Positions 7,741 to 17,452 of a stretch of 35,746 nt of DNA are shown here, piece after piece. Below the pieces are notes generated by a model, which saw only the letters and a program-made list of their open reading frames with translations, was not told the DNA's origin and ran no database searches. The stretch is taken from positions 1 to 35,746 of the forward strand of contig JAKADT010000008.1 of the NCBI GenBank assembly GCA_021820245.1. Reading direction: 5' to 3'. Within the stretch, counting starts at the first letter, position 1, and every line of letters starts with the position of its first letter. The DNA comes from Thermoplasmata archaeon (lineage in GTDB: Archaea; Thermoplasmatota; Thermoplasmata; Thermoplasmatales; Thermoplasmataceae). The translations under genes and the position numbers were made by a program.

Positions 7741-8716
7741 CTGACCTATCAACCCTGTTCCTCTTCTCTTCCGGTATTGTGAACTTCCTTACTGCCTTTG
7801 CAGGCTTTTCCTGGACTTTTGATATGAAGTTGACTCTCTTAGGCTTTGGATCAAGCATTACCCGGTCAAAATCAACAACCTTTGTGTCCGTTATCCTGTC
7901 ATGGGAAACCAGCATTTTACCGCTGGCAAGTATCTCATTCGTTTCCGATATTGCAACAACCCTGTCACCACGAATCGGTGTTCCTATGATGGCCTTGATT
8001 CCCCCGGGAAAGAGGTCAGATCCATGTGCAATATTCTGGATTGCCGACGTCTTAACCACTATCTTGCCGTAATCCCTGAAGAGATAATCCATGGGAAAAA
8101 CTATTTTCCTGAGCACACTGCTGTCACCCTCATCGGCTATCTTCTTGGCGTCGCTGAGATCCTGGAGTGTTACCGAATCCTTCTCAGTGAAAATACCGCT
8201 TACCGTCCTTCTGAGATCCATGAGTTGCGCCCCTGTTCCAAGTACATAACCCATATCTGTGCACAGAGTTCTCACATAAGTCCCGGATTCTGATTTTACC
8301 CTGAACAGGATGTCTCTTCCCTTTTTCTCAATGATTTCAAGTTCGTAGATCCATCTCGTTCTGAGACTCCTTGAAACGGCAGATCTTACAGGTGGGATCT
8401 GGTATATCTCCCCCGTGAACTCTTTCATAACCCCTTTTACATCATCTTCGTTGACATCCTCATGGGTGAACATAACGCCAATGTATTCCTTCGGCATTTC
8501 GTGTGCTATCTCCACAAGCTTCACAGCCTTTCCCAGCGCCATTACCAGCACGCCAGTTGCAGATGGATCCAGGGTACCCACATGCGCCACTTTTTCTATT
8601 CCGAGGATGGATCTGACCCAGTAATCAATCTGGTGGCTTGTTGGTCCCTTGGGTTTGTCAATTACTATGAAACCGTCCAGGAAGTCAGCAGAAATTTTTT
8701 CCCTTGATTGATTCAT
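7523..8716 (-). CDS. cbf5: tRNA/rRNA pseudouridine synthase Cbf5 (TruB family)
   Basis: The catalytic TruB domain has the HVGTLDPSATGVLVMALGKA motif, whose Asp is the nucleophile, plus GTYVRTLCTDMG. A PUA domain follows (GSDLFPGGI, GDRVVAIS) and ends near residue 295 at DFDRVMLD. A tail of about 100 residues, rich in Lys, Arg and Asp, then follows; archaeal Cbf5 usually ends soon after PUA. That tail overlaps nop5. The ATG at 8716 is preferred over the TTG just upstream because a GGTGA site lies about 9 nt before it. Cbf5 works with Nop10, Gar1 and L7Ae in the H/ACA RNP. Confidence 0.93.
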   Translation of the reverse strand: MNQSREKISADFLDGFIVIDKPKGPTSHQIDYWVRSILGIEKVAHVGTLDPSATGVLVMALGKAVKLVEIAHEMPKEYIGVMFTHEDVNEDDVKGVMKEFTGEIYQIPPVRSAVSRSLRTRWIYELEIIEKKGRDILFRVKSESGTYVRTLCTDMGYVLGTGAQLMDLRRTVSGIFTEKDSVTLQDLSDAKKIADEGDSSVLRKIVFPMDYLFRDYGKIVVKTSAIQNIAHGSDLFPGGIKAIIGTPIRGDRVVAISETNEILASGKMLVSHDRITDTKVVDFDRVMLDPKPKRVNFISKVQEKPAKAVRKFTIPEEKRNRVDRSDDRKFRESNKKVVRGDKERKRDMGLQRSQDKFHRDFRRPEKGRDSRNRNDKGEKRTFPARPPYGVRKKKNKR

Positions 8717-9218
8717 CAATTTTATTCACCACTTCTTCAACCGAAAGAGTATCGGTGTCAATTACAAGATCATAAATGCCTGTAAGGCTATAATCTATTC
8801 CATAGAATTTACGGTACCTGAGACACTCTGATTCCTCCCTCATTTTTACCATTTCGCCGGTTTCGTTGTTCTGGTCACGGTAACTGACCCGCTGGACTCT
8901 TGTGTTGAATGAAGCATTCAGGAAAATCTTGAATGCATCCAGACTGTTCCTGACACAGAGCCACCCGGCCAGTCTTGATTCCAGAACTATGTTGTCGTTG
9001 TCCCGCAGGAACTCAAGAATCATATTATCCTGCTTTTGATCAATCTCAGGCCTGGTTTCAGCATATCTGTTGAATTCTTCTATGGTCATGCCATGATCCC
9101 TGGCAAGTGACCTGAAAAACACCCCTCCTGAAATGAATTTGTATGATAACCTGGAGGCAAGCTGTCTTCCAACAGTGGACTTGCCGCTGCCAATAGGCCC
9201 GCTAATTGTTACCCGCAT
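8685..9218 (-). CDS. cmk: cytidylate kinase, archaeal type
   Basis: A 177-residue P-loop kinase starting MRVTISGPIGSGKSTVGRQLA (Walker A). It has LESRLAGWL and RYRDQN-like substrate and lid segments typical of archaeal CMP kinase. It phosphorylates CMP/dCMP. It sits between DUF106 (17-nt overlap) and cbf5 (about 32-nt overlap), its conserved place in the secY cluster. Confidence 0.92.
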   Translation of the reverse strand: MRVTISGPIGSGKSTVGRQLASRLSYKFISGGVFFRSLARDHGMTIEEFNRYAETRPEIDQKQDNMILEFLRDNDNIVLESRLAGWLCVRNSLDAFKIFLNASFNTRVQRVSYRDQNNETGEMVKMREESECLRYRKFYGIDYSLTGIYDLVIDTDTLSVEEVVNKIDESIKGKNFC

Positions 9219-9915
9219 TGTATTCTATCTGCCCCGGATTTTCAGACTGGTACTTTTTCAGCCTGTATGAAAAGTCAAAGAATTTTATTATCATGCTGAC
9301 GAAGTATCCAATTACAAGACTGGCAATGAACTCCACCTCAATCCATGCCGGGAAAACCCAGAGATGTGATGTTGCAATGTTCACGTTGAATGACCAGGGA
9401 ACAGATATCATCTGGTATGGAAGTGCGCTGATAAAGTAGAAAAGCCATATGACAATGAGGAAAGTGAATATGCTCAGAACCATGAGGGGTTTCATCTGAT
9501 TCATCTGAACCATGTTCTGTTCCATCATCATGCTCGACTGCATCTTGCTCAGCTTCTGAATCTTATCTTTCTGGCCGCTCCTGTAAGCTTCCCTCATGAC
9601 CTTCTGGAAAGCTCTCATCCTGAGCTGTGCTTTCCCCATCCTTATCCAGTCGGTGAAGAAATATCTTGGAATGGATGTAATGAGACCGATGATAATTCCA
9701 CTGATCAGGATGCTGATAAGCGGATACGCATAATTGAACCCGAAAACGGGCATGAAAACATCATTCAGTGCTCCACCTATCACACTTCTCAAGGATGGAT
9801 TTGCAATGATTATCAGCAGAACAAAACTCATGAGCATGGGAAGCATCTGGTAGCCCATCATCTTCTTCATCTGGTCTGCCTGCTGTTTTTGTGTGTCTAT
9901 CTTATTTTCAACCAA
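9202..9915 (-). CDS. DUF106 membrane protein (Oxa1/EMC3/TMCO1 superfamily)
   Basis: This 237-residue protein has hydrophobic segments near residues 24-38, 63-83, 142-165 and 193-214. Between the second and third lies a Met-rich, charged coiled region (KMQSSMMMEQNMVQMNQM). This is the archaeal DUF106 layout, a relative of the YidC/Oxa1/Get1 insertases, which suggests a role in membrane-protein insertion alongside SecY. The start is a TTG at 9915 that overlaps adkA by 8 nt; no upstream ATG exists in frame. The location between adk and cmk is conserved. Confidence 0.88.
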   Translation of the reverse strand: MVENKIDTQKQQADQMKKMMGYQMLPMLMSFVLLIIIANPSLRSVIGGALNDVFMPVFGFNYAYPLISILISGIIIGLITSIPRYFFTDWIRMGKAQLRMRAFQKVMREAYRSGQKDKIQKLSKMQSSMMMEQNMVQMNQMKPLMVLSIFTFLIVIWLFYFISALPYQMISVPWSFNVNIATSHLWVFPAWIEVEFIASLVIGYFVSMIIKFFDFSYRLKKYQSENPGQIEYNAGNN

Positions 9916-10462
9916 CGAACATCAACCTTCCCACAATTTTCTCGGCTGCCACTTCCGGTTTGCCTTCAACATTTGTTATGTAGTTTACAGTGGCACCGGT
10001 ATATACCGAATAAGCAGCCGCATAATACCTGTTTATCTCCTGATGCTCTCTTATTTCATTAACCTTGTCCTCATCCCTGGATCTTGTGCCATCAAGCTCT
10101 CTTCTCGCCTTTATGGTTTCAGGATCGGCTTCCAGTACAAAGTATGATGAAACTTTCAATTCCCTCAAAACCCATTCAGGCAGTCCCGGCAGGTATCCTC
10201 TGGGAGATTTAATGGACATATGGGTGTCTATTATTACATCATTCATATGACCGATTGCTGATGACGCTTTCTTCTGGAGGTTTATCTGGGTGTCAATATT
10301 CAGTTTCCTGAGTTCATCCCTGTTGCTCACCAGCTTGATATCTCTGGCCATCTCATACATAAGAGTCCCAAAATTTATGATGTCATAGTTGGAGCGTTTT
10401 TTAACAATTTCAAGAACCGTGGATTTTCCAACCCCGGCCACACCTGATATGACAACCCGCAT
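9908..10462 (-). CDS. adkA: adenylate kinase, archaeal AdkA type
   Basis: A 184-residue P-loop protein, MRVVISGVAGVGKSTVLEIV, of the archaeal adenylate kinase family. It has DTHMSIKSPRGYLPGLP and EADPETIKARRELDGTRSRD, which match the AMP-binding and lid segments. It interconverts AMP plus ATP with 2 ADP. It starts immediately after the secY stop with no intergenic base. Confidence 0.94.
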   Translation of the reverse strand: MRVVISGVAGVGKSTVLEIVKKRSNYDIINFGTLMYEMARDIKLVSNRDELRKLNIDTQINLQKKASSAIGHMNDVIIDTHMSIKSPRGYLPGLPEWVLRELKVSSYFVLEADPETIKARRELDGTRSRDEDKVNEIREHQEINRYYAAAYSVYTGATVNYITNVEGKPEVAAEKIVGRLMFVG

Positions 10463-12223
10463 TTAACCACCAACAAAGAACTGCCTTATGACGGGATGCA
10501 TCTCCATCAGCTGTTCTCTTCCCATGGCTTCATAGAACTGGATAACTATACCTACGGCAAGCAGGAGACCTGTTCCGCTTGTATTACCAACAGTTCCTAT
10601 CAGATCAGCTCCCGCAGCAAGAAGTCCCACAGTCAATCCGCTGAATACTGTTATTGCGGGAATGTATTTTTTCAAAACGCGTTCCATGACCTTCGGGTCT
10701 CTCCTGAATCCAGGAATCTGCATACCGCTTGACCTTATCTGTTTGGCAACAGATGCAGGACCCATATTTGTGGTTTCAATCCAGAACTTCGCAAACATAA
10801 CGCTCGCAATTGCCATAAATCCAACAAATGCTATTATGTGTACGAGCTCCTGCATTGATGAATGTCCAAGGAGAATGTTCTGGTATATGCTTGGCTGGAA
10901 TAGCGGGAAAAACCAGTCTGAAAGTCCACTGGGCGTGAACAGGTAAAACGCCAGACCTCCGGTGGGAGTAGTGCTGGATATGCCAAGCTGCGATATCTGT
11001 GTGGCAGTGGGATAGGACCCTAAAAGGGCATCGTGCCCGAGAATTGGAACATGACTCAGAACAGGGCTACTCCAGAACAATAATGTCCACATTGATATAT
11101 TGGCAAGAAGAGCTGTGGCAAGTATGACCGGTATATTTGAGGCATAGAGCAGCTGGAGTGGATAACGTCCCCTTGCCCCACGCACACGTTCATGCGATAT
11201 GGGCAGTTCTATCTTGCTGCTCTGGAAATATGCCACAATGAAGAATATGAAAAGAGTTCCTATGAGTGCTATAATTGGGTTTGGCTGCTGGAACAGTATC
11301 TGAAGGTAACCAGTGCTGAGAAGGTATCCTGATGTGGCATGGCCAAGTATGAAAAACATCTTCGGAAGCGCCCCGGCTGGAGGATTAATCAGTGAAAGTG
11401 CAGAACCGGCTGTGGATGGGAGCCAGCTGAAAGTACCTGTTACAAGCTGCTGAGATACTCCTGCAGCTATGAACAGCGATATTCCCGATCCTATCCCATA
11501 TTTTGAAACAACCTCATCCATGAGGAAGACCAGATATGAACCGAAGAATAGCTGGAGTATTATGATGGACTCTGAGAGGAACTGCCCGTAACCTGGGATT
11601 GCTGAGTTTATACTGCTTACCAGTGCCGCGTCCGGAACCAGGTAACCAAATGCCTGTGGAATTGCCTCCACGAATATCATGACTATTACCAGGAGTTTCT
11701 GGACTCCCTGATATATGGCCTTGTCCTCTGAATTTGTAAGGTCTATGTTGAATATTTTCGCACCTGCAAACAGCTGCATGACTATACTTGCAGTGACAAT
11801 AGGCCCTATTCCAAGGTCCATCAGGGATCCTGAAGCCCCTGCGAAAATTGCCCTGAATGAGGCAAAAACGTCAACCGTCTGTGTGGTGTTCAAACCATAG
11901 ATGTAAATGTTTGTAAGTATGAAGTACAGGATAACAACAGATGCAGTCCATATTATTTTCCACTTGAACTCCACGTGTCCCTTTGCCTTCTTTACTGCCG
12001 GTAGTTTGGCTGTGAAATTTTCAAGTCCGTATAATTTGCTGGATTTCGGACCGGCATAACTCACTATGAGATATCCGATCAGAAACAGTGGAGCAGTTAT
12101 AGCCGAGGCTATTATGAGTTTTATCAGTCCCAGATGCCCAAAGTACCAGAACCCCAGTACAACCAGGGCAAAGACAGCAATTATGGGTATTGCTGCTCTC
12201 TTATTCCTTTTTATTTCCACCAT
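10463..12223 (-). CDS. secY: preprotein translocase subunit SecY with N-terminal extension
   Basis: This is the channel subunit of the Sec translocon. The core is recognisable from about residue 70: the amphipathic helix LPAVKKAKGHVEFKWKI, TM1, the plug region, and GIGSGISLFIAAGV, then the RVRGARGRYPLQLLYASNIPVILATALLAN cytosolic loop and the C-terminal helices. At 586 residues it is longer than most archaeal SecY. The excess lies mainly in two extra hydrophobic segments at residues 10-30 and 33-55 that precede the canonical start. ATG 12223 lies within uL15 (23-nt overlap), and no good downstream start is evident. Confidence 0.95.
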   Translation of the reverse strand: MVEIKRNKRAAIPIIAVFALVVLGFWYFGHLGLIKLIIASAITAPLFLIGYLIVSYAGPKSSKLYGLENFTAKLPAVKKAKGHVEFKWKIIWTASVVILYFILTNIYIYGLNTTQTVDVFASFRAIFAGASGSLMDLGIGPIVTASIVMQLFAGAKIFNIDLTNSEDKAIYQGVQKLLVIVMIFVEAIPQAFGYLVPDAALVSSINSAIPGYGQFLSESIIILQLFFGSYLVFLMDEVVSKYGIGSGISLFIAAGVSQQLVTGTFSWLPSTAGSALSLINPPAGALPKMFFILGHATSGYLLSTGYLQILFQQPNPIIALIGTLFIFFIVAYFQSSKIELPISHERVRGARGRYPLQLLYASNIPVILATALLANISMWTLLFWSSPVLSHVPILGHDALLGSYPTATQISQLGISSTTPTGGLAFYLFTPSGLSDWFFPLFQPSIYQNILLGHSSMQELVHIIAFVGFMAIASVMFAKFWIETTNMGPASVAKQIRSSGMQIPGFRRDPKVMERVLKKYIPAITVFSGLTVGLLAAGADLIGTVGNTSGTGLLLAVGIVIQFYEAMGREQLMEMHPVIRQFFVGG

Positions 12224-12641
12224 TAACTTCTACCGTTGACCCCTGAGCGGAAAGCTTGTTTATGGACTTTTCTGTTGCCTTATTCACCTTTATTAAAGAT
12301 TTCTCCCTGAATTCCCCACTTCCAAGTAATTTATCATAACCAGCAGATACCAGATCGATCCGGTATATCTTTCCTTCCTTCTTTGCAAACCCCTTTTTTT
12401 CAAGGTTGGGAAGAATGTTTGAAAGCTCTGATAATGTAAGTGGAACCTCAACCTTTACGGGGTGGTGACTGGTGAATCCTTTCCCTCCAAAATGAAGTGG
12501 ATCGTTAATGAGTGTCCTTACCCAGTGATGCTTGTGCAATCCTGCATTTCCGGATCCTCCTCTCTTTCCTTTTCCTCTTCCGGATTTCATCCCTCTTCCG
12601 TAATGTCCTCCTCTCTGTTTCTTTGTTCTAGTTCTCACCAT
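12201..12641 (-). CDS. rpl15: ribosomal protein uL15
   Basis: 146 residues, starting with the basic [20 protein letters not shown] segment and the HHWVRT and GFTSHHP motifs of archaeal/eukaryotic uL15 (L27a type). It is a large-subunit protein and the last ribosomal protein of the spc part, overlapping uL30 by 14 nt and secY by 23 nt. Confidence 0.95.
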   Translation of the reverse strand: MVRTRTKKQRGGHYGRGMKSGRGKGKRGGSGNAGLHKHHWVRTLINDPLHFGGKGFTSHHPVKVEVPLTLSELSNILPNLEKKGFAKKEGKIYRIDLVSAGYDKLLGSGEFREKSLIKVNKATEKSINKLSAQGSTVEVNGGNKKE

Positions 12642-13119
12642 TCAGGTCAACCCCCGGTTTTATCATTCTTTTTATGAGTTCGTTAATCTCCTTTCCCCGA
12701 TATCCAGCAGAACCACCCATCTGATAAGGCTTGCGAATTGCCTCATACCCCTTTCTTGGTGGATTCAGTCTTAGCACCGGGACCACATCCTTAATATCCC
12801 TGTACTTCACTTTTCCGTCAATAAGGGACTTTGCGAGGGCTTTGTAGGTTGCGAAACCTGTATTTTCCTTGAGACTCTTCTCCTCGATTTTTTTCCTTCC
12901 CTTGAAGAGAGTCCTGTTTTCCAGAAGTACTGTAAGGGTTTCCTGGTCAATTTCCCCCCATGTGAGATAGTCCTTGGCTTCCTGAAGCATTCCCTTTATA
13001 ACGGGATCCTCAGGCATGAGAACAAGATGATTTATCTTGTGCAGCCTGAGCAACTCTGTAGTTTTCTGTGCCTTTGGCCTGATTCCGGTTGATCCTCTAA
13101 TCCTGATTATCGCTAGCAT
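12628..13119 (-). CDS. rpl30: ribosomal protein uL30
   Basis: The protein begins [20 protein letters not shown], the family signature, and has the [13 protein letters not shown] segment. I chose ATG 13119 because it starts exactly at the conserved motif and has GGAG nearby; an in-frame ATG at 13137 would add six residues. It overlaps the uS5 end by about 23 nt. Confidence 0.93.
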   Translation of the reverse strand: MLAIIRIRGSTGIRPKAQKTTELLRLHKINHLVLMPEDPVIKGMLQEAKDYLTWGEIDQETLTVLLENRTLFKGRKKIEEKSLKENTGFATYKALAKSLIDGKVKYRDIKDVVPVLRLNPPRKGYEAIRKPYQMGGSAGYRGKEINELIKRMIKPGVDLNGEN

Positions 13120-13765
13120 TTCCAACACTCCCCACATAAATTGGCGTACTGAGCTGAATTGCGGAATTTATCTTCATTCTTGAGGTATTCCTCATTGCAT
13201 CAAAACTTGCAAGTGCATAGTTAACCGTGGTTTTGGTATGCCCCTTGGCAAATCCCCATGCATCGTCTATTCCAGCCATTCTCAGTATTATCTTGGCAAC
13301 GTCTCCAACTGCTCTTCCGACTCCCTGTGGAGCCGGTTTGAGTGTGACCTCAACAGAACCTGATTTCCCTATTACCTCAAATGGTAGTGAATGTGCTCTT
13401 CCACATCCACATTCCCATGAACCGCATCCCCTTCTGATCTCTATGAGATTTATCTTCGCATTGTTGATAGCTTTCCTTATTGCCGGAGCAGCTTCCTTGG
13501 CCTTGCCTCTGCCCAGTCCTATAAAACCGTCGCTGTTCCCAACAACAGCAGTAACTGAATAATTCATCCTTCTTCCTGAATCTGTCATCCTCTGTGCCCT
13601 CTCAACATCCACAACCTCATCGACTATGTTTGGGAGAAGGTAGTCCACTATCTGGTATTCCTTCAGTGGAAGTTTTGTTCTCAATGCCTCTGACATTGTC
13701 TTAATTTCGCCGGCAGCAACCAGCTTTCCCAGTTGTGTTTTAGGGATCCATGTCTCATCGCTCAT
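13097..13765 (-). CDS. rps5: ribosomal protein uS5
   Basis: 222 residues, with the double-stranded RNA-binding N-terminal domain ([26 protein letters not shown]) and the C-terminal domain ([23 protein letters not shown], then [13 protein letters not shown]). It is a small-subunit fidelity protein. Its start overlaps the uL18 stop by 4 nt. Confidence 0.96.
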   Translation of the reverse strand: MSDETWIPKTQLGKLVAAGEIKTMSEALRTKLPLKEYQIVDYLLPNIVDEVVDVERAQRMTDSGRRMNYSVTAVVGNSDGFIGLGRGKAKEAAPAIRKAINNAKINLIEIRRGCGSWECGCGRAHSLPFEVIGKSGSVEVTLKPAPQGVGRAVGDVAKIILRMAGIDDAWGFAKGHTKTTVNYALASFDAMRNTSRMKINSAIQLSTPIYVGSVGNASDNQD

Positions 13766-14247
13766 ATTTTCTCCTCCATTATTGGAATTGTTGCCTTAAT
13801 GTCCACCTTGTTCTTAAGGTGCTTACCGGCAAGCCTGTCCTTGCTTGGGAATACAGATTTCTCGTGTGGTACCTTAAGACCTGCGTCCGTAACACCCTTG
13901 AGGACGGAGGCAATTCGCCCACCTTTTATGATGTTGAATCTTCCTGTGTCAAGTATGGCCTGGTGAATCTTGTGTTTCTTAGCTTTCAAACCCAGATTGT
14001 AACCCACAAGATACGCAACCTGCGTGTTGTTTCCCTCAAGATTTATTCCCAGCTTGGTCAGTGTCTTTTCAGTAACTGTCAGGGCTATTCTGTCACCTGC
14101 AGGATCATAATCAACAAGCTGCGCAACTATACCCTTTCTTGATACTCTTATAACCAGCCTGTGCTGTCCTGACTTGAGAAGGCTCAGCCTCTTCTTGTAG
14201 TTGGTTACACCAAGCCTCTTTCTCTTCATTACGCTTGGTCTGTTCAT
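13762..14247 (-). CDS. rpl18: ribosomal protein uL18
   Basis: 161 residues, with the RRKRLGVTNYKKRLSLLKSG-like N-terminus and the RLVIRVSRKGIVAQLVDY strand of archaeal uL18, the 5S rRNA-binding protein. ATGA overlaps link it to eL19 and uS5. Confidence 0.95.
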   Translation of the reverse strand: MNRPSVMKRKRLGVTNYKKRLSLLKSGQHRLVIRVSRKGIVAQLVDYDPAGDRIALTVTEKTLTKLGINLEGNNTQVAYLVGYNLGLKAKKHKIHQAILDTGRFNIIKGGRIASVLKGVTDAGLKVPHEKSVFPSKDRLAGKHLKNKVDIKATIPIMEEKI

Positions 14248-14699
14248 TGATTACCCACCTTTTCCAGTTTGGATGTTATGTGTGATCTCAGCTGGGCCCT
14301 TGACTTTATGGAACCACCTTTTATTTCTCTGTAGAACTTTCTGTATGTCTTTGAATCCAGATTCTTCTCAACCCTTATTTTTCTCAGTTCATCCCTTAGA
14401 GCCCTGATGGTCTTTACCCACCTGTCTTTTCTTGGAAACCTGGCATATTTTGTTCCTTTGACTGAACCCTCTCCACGCCTTCTTTCCTTTCCAAGCTGCT
14501 GTATCCTCTTTTTAAGTCTGCTGTTTGAATTTCCTTTTTTCTGTTTTACCTGTATTACTTTCCTGTCGATCAGGGTCCTTATGTCAGCTCTGGAAGCGGC
14601 GTCAAGAATCTCCTCGATGCTGTTTGTATCAATCCAGACGCGTGAGATACCTGACTTGAATTGCTCCGCGGCCACCCTTTTGGCCGTCTCTATTCTCAT
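14244..14699 (-). CDS. rpl19e: ribosomal protein eL19
   Basis: 151 residues. It has the helical N-terminal region (KRVAAEQFKSGISRVWIDTN), RADIRTLIDRKVIQVKQKKG and KERRRGEGSVKGTKYARFPRK, all diagnostic of eL19. The stop overlaps the uL18 ATG; the start abuts the eL32 stop. Confidence 0.95.
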   Translation of the reverse strand: MRIETAKRVAAEQFKSGISRVWIDTNSIEEILDAASRADIRTLIDRKVIQVKQKKGNSNSRLKKRIQQLGKERRRGEGSVKGTKYARFPRKDRWVKTIRALRDELRKIRVEKNLDSKTYRKFYREIKGGSIKSRAQLRSHITSKLEKVGNQ

Positions 14700-15107
14700 T
14701 TAGTTTTCACCCCTGTTAAGTAACTTTACCCCAAGTTCGTCTGCCTTTTCAAGAATCATGATTCTCTTCCTGGATCCCACCCTTGAAGATATCCTTCCAG
14801 CCTCTTTTTCCACATCTATTTTTTCAAGGTCAGCTGGATTGTACACCATAACTTCCCTGAAACCTGATGGATGAAGACCTCTGACAGCCCGTGGGGATCT
14901 ATAACCCGCGTCCACGTTCGGTGGCCTCCAGGAAAGATGTTCCCTGAGTTTGGAGTGCATACCTCTTGGTTTTCTCCATACCTCGTCGAACTTCTTGTAC
15001 CTGAACCATTCCTGTCTCCTGAAAGCAGGTCTTTTCCTTCCCTGCTCGTTCTTGATCTTCAGCAGCCTTTTTTCTTCCTTTGTTAGTGAAGGTTTTCTGT
15101 CGCTCAT
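14700..15107 (-). CDS. rpl32e: ribosomal protein eL32
   Basis: 135 residues, with [52 protein letters not shown] and the [24 protein letters not shown]-terminus typical of eL32, a large-subunit protein. It overlaps uL6 by 4 nt (ATGA). Confidence 0.95.
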   Translation of the reverse strand: MSDRKPSLTKEEKRLLKIKNEQGRKRPAFRRQEWFRYKKFDEVWRKPRGMHSKLREHLSWRPPNVDAGYRSPRAVRGLHPSGFREVMVYNPADLEKIDVEKEAGRISSRVGSRKRIMILEKADELGVKLLNRGEN

Positions 15108-15646
15108 ATCTGGCTACCTCCCTTTAGAAGATAGATGCCATCCTGAAACACCCTGAGATCGAATCCCTTGATCTTGGTTGCTCTTTCGATATTTGATGCT
15201 GTTTCTCCCAGCTCCCTCTTGTCTATTCCGTTCAGGAAAACTCTGTCCCCTTTTATTGAGACTTTGGTGTTTCCGATGATCTTTGCCATCCTTGGTGCCC
15301 TTTCTCCAAGGAAATTTTCAATTAGAACGGTATTACCTCTTACTGAAACCCTTGTTGGAAAGTGTGTGTAATCTATTTTCATCTCGTATTCAAATCCTTT
15401 CATGACTCCCTGGAACATGCTCTTGATTTCTGATTCCCACGTTCCAGTTATACCGTGGGACCTTCTGTTTTTCTTGCTTGATTCAACTTTTATTTTCCCG
15501 TCTTCCAGCCTCACTCTCACATAGTTGTCCCTGAGTGTTCTTGAAACCTGTCCCAGTTTGCCCGAGACGTGAACCACATTGTCTTCGATTGAAAGTTTAA
15601 CGTCCTTCGGGACATCGAATGAAGAGACCTCTTCCCATTTTATCAT
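15104..15646 (-). CDS. rpl6: ribosomal protein uL6
   Basis: 180 residues made of two related alpha-beta domains (residues 10-80 and 85-170), with [20 protein letters not shown] marking the second. It sits near the factor-binding region of the large subunit. A 10-nt gap separates it from uS8. Confidence 0.95.
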   Translation of the reverse strand: MIKWEEVSSFDVPKDVKLSIEDNVVHVSGKLGQVSRTLRDNYVRVRLEDGKIKVESSKKNRRSHGITGTWESEIKSMFQGVMKGFEYEMKIDYTHFPTRVSVRGNTVLIENFLGERAPRMAKIIGNTKVSIKGDRVFLNGIDKRELGETASNIERATKIKGFDLRVFQDGIYLLKGGSQI

Positions 15647-15656
15647 TTTTCATCAC

Positions 15657-16046
15657 CTAATATACATACGCCAGAAGTCTTCCACCAAGGCCCTGTTTCC
15701 TGGCCTCAATGTGGCTCATGACGCCTTTTGTTGTCGTGAGTATGAGTATTCCGAAATCCTGTGCCGGAAGATATCTCGCCTCATATTTCTCAAGCAAAGA
15801 GTTCTTTACCGGAAATCTGGGCTTTATCACTCCGCAGTTGTTAATGGTATCACTCAATACTATCTTGAATTTCCCGCCCTTGCTTTCATCAACAACCTCA
15901 AAGCTTCGGAGATAGTTGTAATCCTGCATCACCTTAAGCACCCTGCCTATGAGTCTTGCTGCAGGCTCTGCCTCAATTGTTCTGTTTCCTGTTCTTGACG
16001 CACTTTTTATACTGTTTATTATATCATTCAACGGATCGTGTCTCAT
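15657..16046 (-). CDS. rps8: ribosomal protein uS8
   Basis: 129 residues, starting RHDPLNDIINSIKSASRTGN and ending DFGILILTTTKGVMSHIEARKQGLGGRLLAYVY, the full uS8 pattern including the C-terminal rRNA-binding loop. It is a primary 16S rRNA-binding protein. Confidence 0.96.
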   Translation of the reverse strand: MRHDPLNDIINSIKSASRTGNRTIEAEPAARLIGRVLKVMQDYNYLRSFEVVDESKGGKFKIVLSDTINNCGVIKPRFPVKNSLLEKYEARYLPAQDFGILILTTTKGVMSHIEARKQGLGGRLLAYVY

Positions 16047-16055
16047 TGTATCACC

Positions 16056-16217
16056 TCAACTGTATTTACGGAATCCAAGCTCTGGTGCTGTTTCCCTGAA
16101 GCACTGCCTGCATAGCCTTAGCCCGTACCGCCTGATCATTCCTCTCTTCCTGCCGCACCTAAGGCACCCGTTCTTCCTTCCAAAGTTCTTCTTTGGTTGT
16201 AATTTAATCTGACTCAT
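16056..16217 (-). CDS. rps14: ribosomal protein uS14, zinc-binding type
   Basis: A 53-codon gene between uL5 and uS8. It has the [23 protein letters not shown] zinc finger and the C-terminal GFRKYS typical of the short zinc-type uS14. It starts 9 nt after the uL5 stop. Confidence 0.94.
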   Translation of the reverse strand: MSQIKLQPKKNFGRKNGCLRCGRKRGMIRRYGLRLCRQCFRETAPELGFRKYS

Positions 16218-16226
16218 ATTTCCACC

Positions 16227-16745
16227 TTAAAGTATTGTTACTCCGAATTTTTCTTTCAGGTATTCCATGGATTCCTCTTTTTTCACTCTGATTTTGTCAG
16301 GTAATCTCTTTGTCCTGATTTTTCTTCTGGAAAGCCTGTATCCTCCTCTTCTCTTGAATACTATGGCTACGTCCATCCCGAATATACCGATATCCGGGTC
16401 GTATTTCATACCCTTGAAATCAGTGTAATCTGGAATCCCCATGTATGCATTCCCCTGTTTGTCGAATGAATAATTCTGGATCTTGTAGTCCCTGGCAAAG
16501 AATGCCCTTTTCAGGAAATCTTCTGCGTCTTCCCCCCTGAGTGTAACCTTTGTTCCAATGGTGAGTCCCTTTCTTATGTTGAAATCCCTCACGGTTTTCT
16601 TGGATGTTGTGACCACAGGCTTGTGGTTTGTGAGCATTTCAAGAACCTTCTGTGCTTTTATGAGTCGATCTCCAGCTGACCCTGCACCTATATTCAGGAC
16701 AACTTTTTCTATGGAAATTTCCTGCATCTGGTTTTTATCTGCCAT
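16227..16745 (-). CDS. rpl5: ribosomal protein uL5
   Basis: 172 residues, with IEKVVLNIGAGSAGDRLIKAQKVLEMLT, KPVVTTSKKTVRDFNIRKG and IGIFGMDVAIVFKRRGGYR. It is the 5S rRNA-binding protein of the central protuberance. Its start shares a base with the eS4 stop (TAATG). Confidence 0.96.
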   Translation of the reverse strand: MADKNQMQEISIEKVVLNIGAGSAGDRLIKAQKVLEMLTNHKPVVTTSKKTVRDFNIRKGLTIGTKVTLRGEDAEDFLKRAFFARDYKIQNYSFDKQGNAYMGIPDYTDFKGMKYDPDIGIFGMDVAIVFKRRGGYRLSRRKIRTKRLPDKIRVKKEESMEYLKEKFGVTIL

Positions 16746-17452
16746 TACAAAGCCACCTCATTGAATTCAAAGGTGAATTTCGGAGTACCTATTATGAACA
16801 CGTAATCTGTCACTGTTGAGAACCCCTCCTCGAAATGAATCATGTTGGCATGTGAGGATTCCTTGATCTCGATCTTCTTTACAGTTGCAACTTTACCGAC
16901 GTGTGATCCACCTGTGAGAAACGCCTTGTTTCCCGCCTGGAATTTAAGAATCTGAAGTATTTCCTTCCCTGGAAGTTTTAATACAAGTACATCTCCTGAT
17001 TTTATGGATTTATCTTCTGTAATTATGTTCTGCCCGTCATGTAGGACCAGTTGAATCTTTCCTCCCTTTGTGGTCTTTTTATCTTCAACCTTTGCCAGTT
17101 TTGTTCCTGAATTTCCCTTCATGTCCTGAGTGAGAGTAAGCCTCCCCTTGCTGTCGTAAAGTACCCTGTAGTCATGCTCATGCCCCTCCACCGATACTAC
17201 ATCCATGAAACCTATGGGATATCTTCTCTCCTTGACTGTATTTCCGTCGACCTTGACCAGTTTGTTGTTCAGTATCCTTGTAATTTCCCTCTCCTTGTCA
17301 CCAAGTTTAAGGTAATCCCTCAGTGCTGTCAGCATGGGTAAGCTATCAGCAGCATTGTGTTTTCCAGGAGTCGGGCTGACCCCCCAGAAATGAACCTTTC
17401 TCGGTATTTTTACCGCCCTTGATACCATCTGTCGTTTAGTTTTTGTTATCAT
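16745..17452 (-). CDS. rps4e: ribosomal protein eS4
   Basis: The N-terminal KIPRKVHFWGVSPTPGKHNAADSLPMLTALRDYLKLGD region, an S4-type RNA-binding segment and a KOW-like C-terminal part identify eS4. I chose ATG 17452, which has GAGG about 9 nt upstream and lies within the end of uL24. An upstream frame extends to 17488 but adds residues not seen in the family. Confidence 0.93.
   Translation of the reverse strand: MITKTKRQMVSRAVKIPRKVHFWGVSPTPGKHNAADSLPMLTALRDYLKLGDKEREITRILNNKLVKVDGNTVKERRYPIGFMDVVSVEGHEHDYRVLYDSKGRLTLTQDMKGNSGTKLAKVEDKKTTKGGKIQLVLHDGQNIITEDKSIKSGDVLVLKLPGKEILQILKFQAGNKAFLTGGSHVGKVATVKKIEIKESSHANMIHFEEGFSTVTDYVFIIGTPKFTFEFNEVAL

Noticed and set aside
8685-8719. search for eL34/eL14 between cmk and cbf5
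   Set aside because: The two genes overlap, so there is no room; these ribosomal genes are not in the window.
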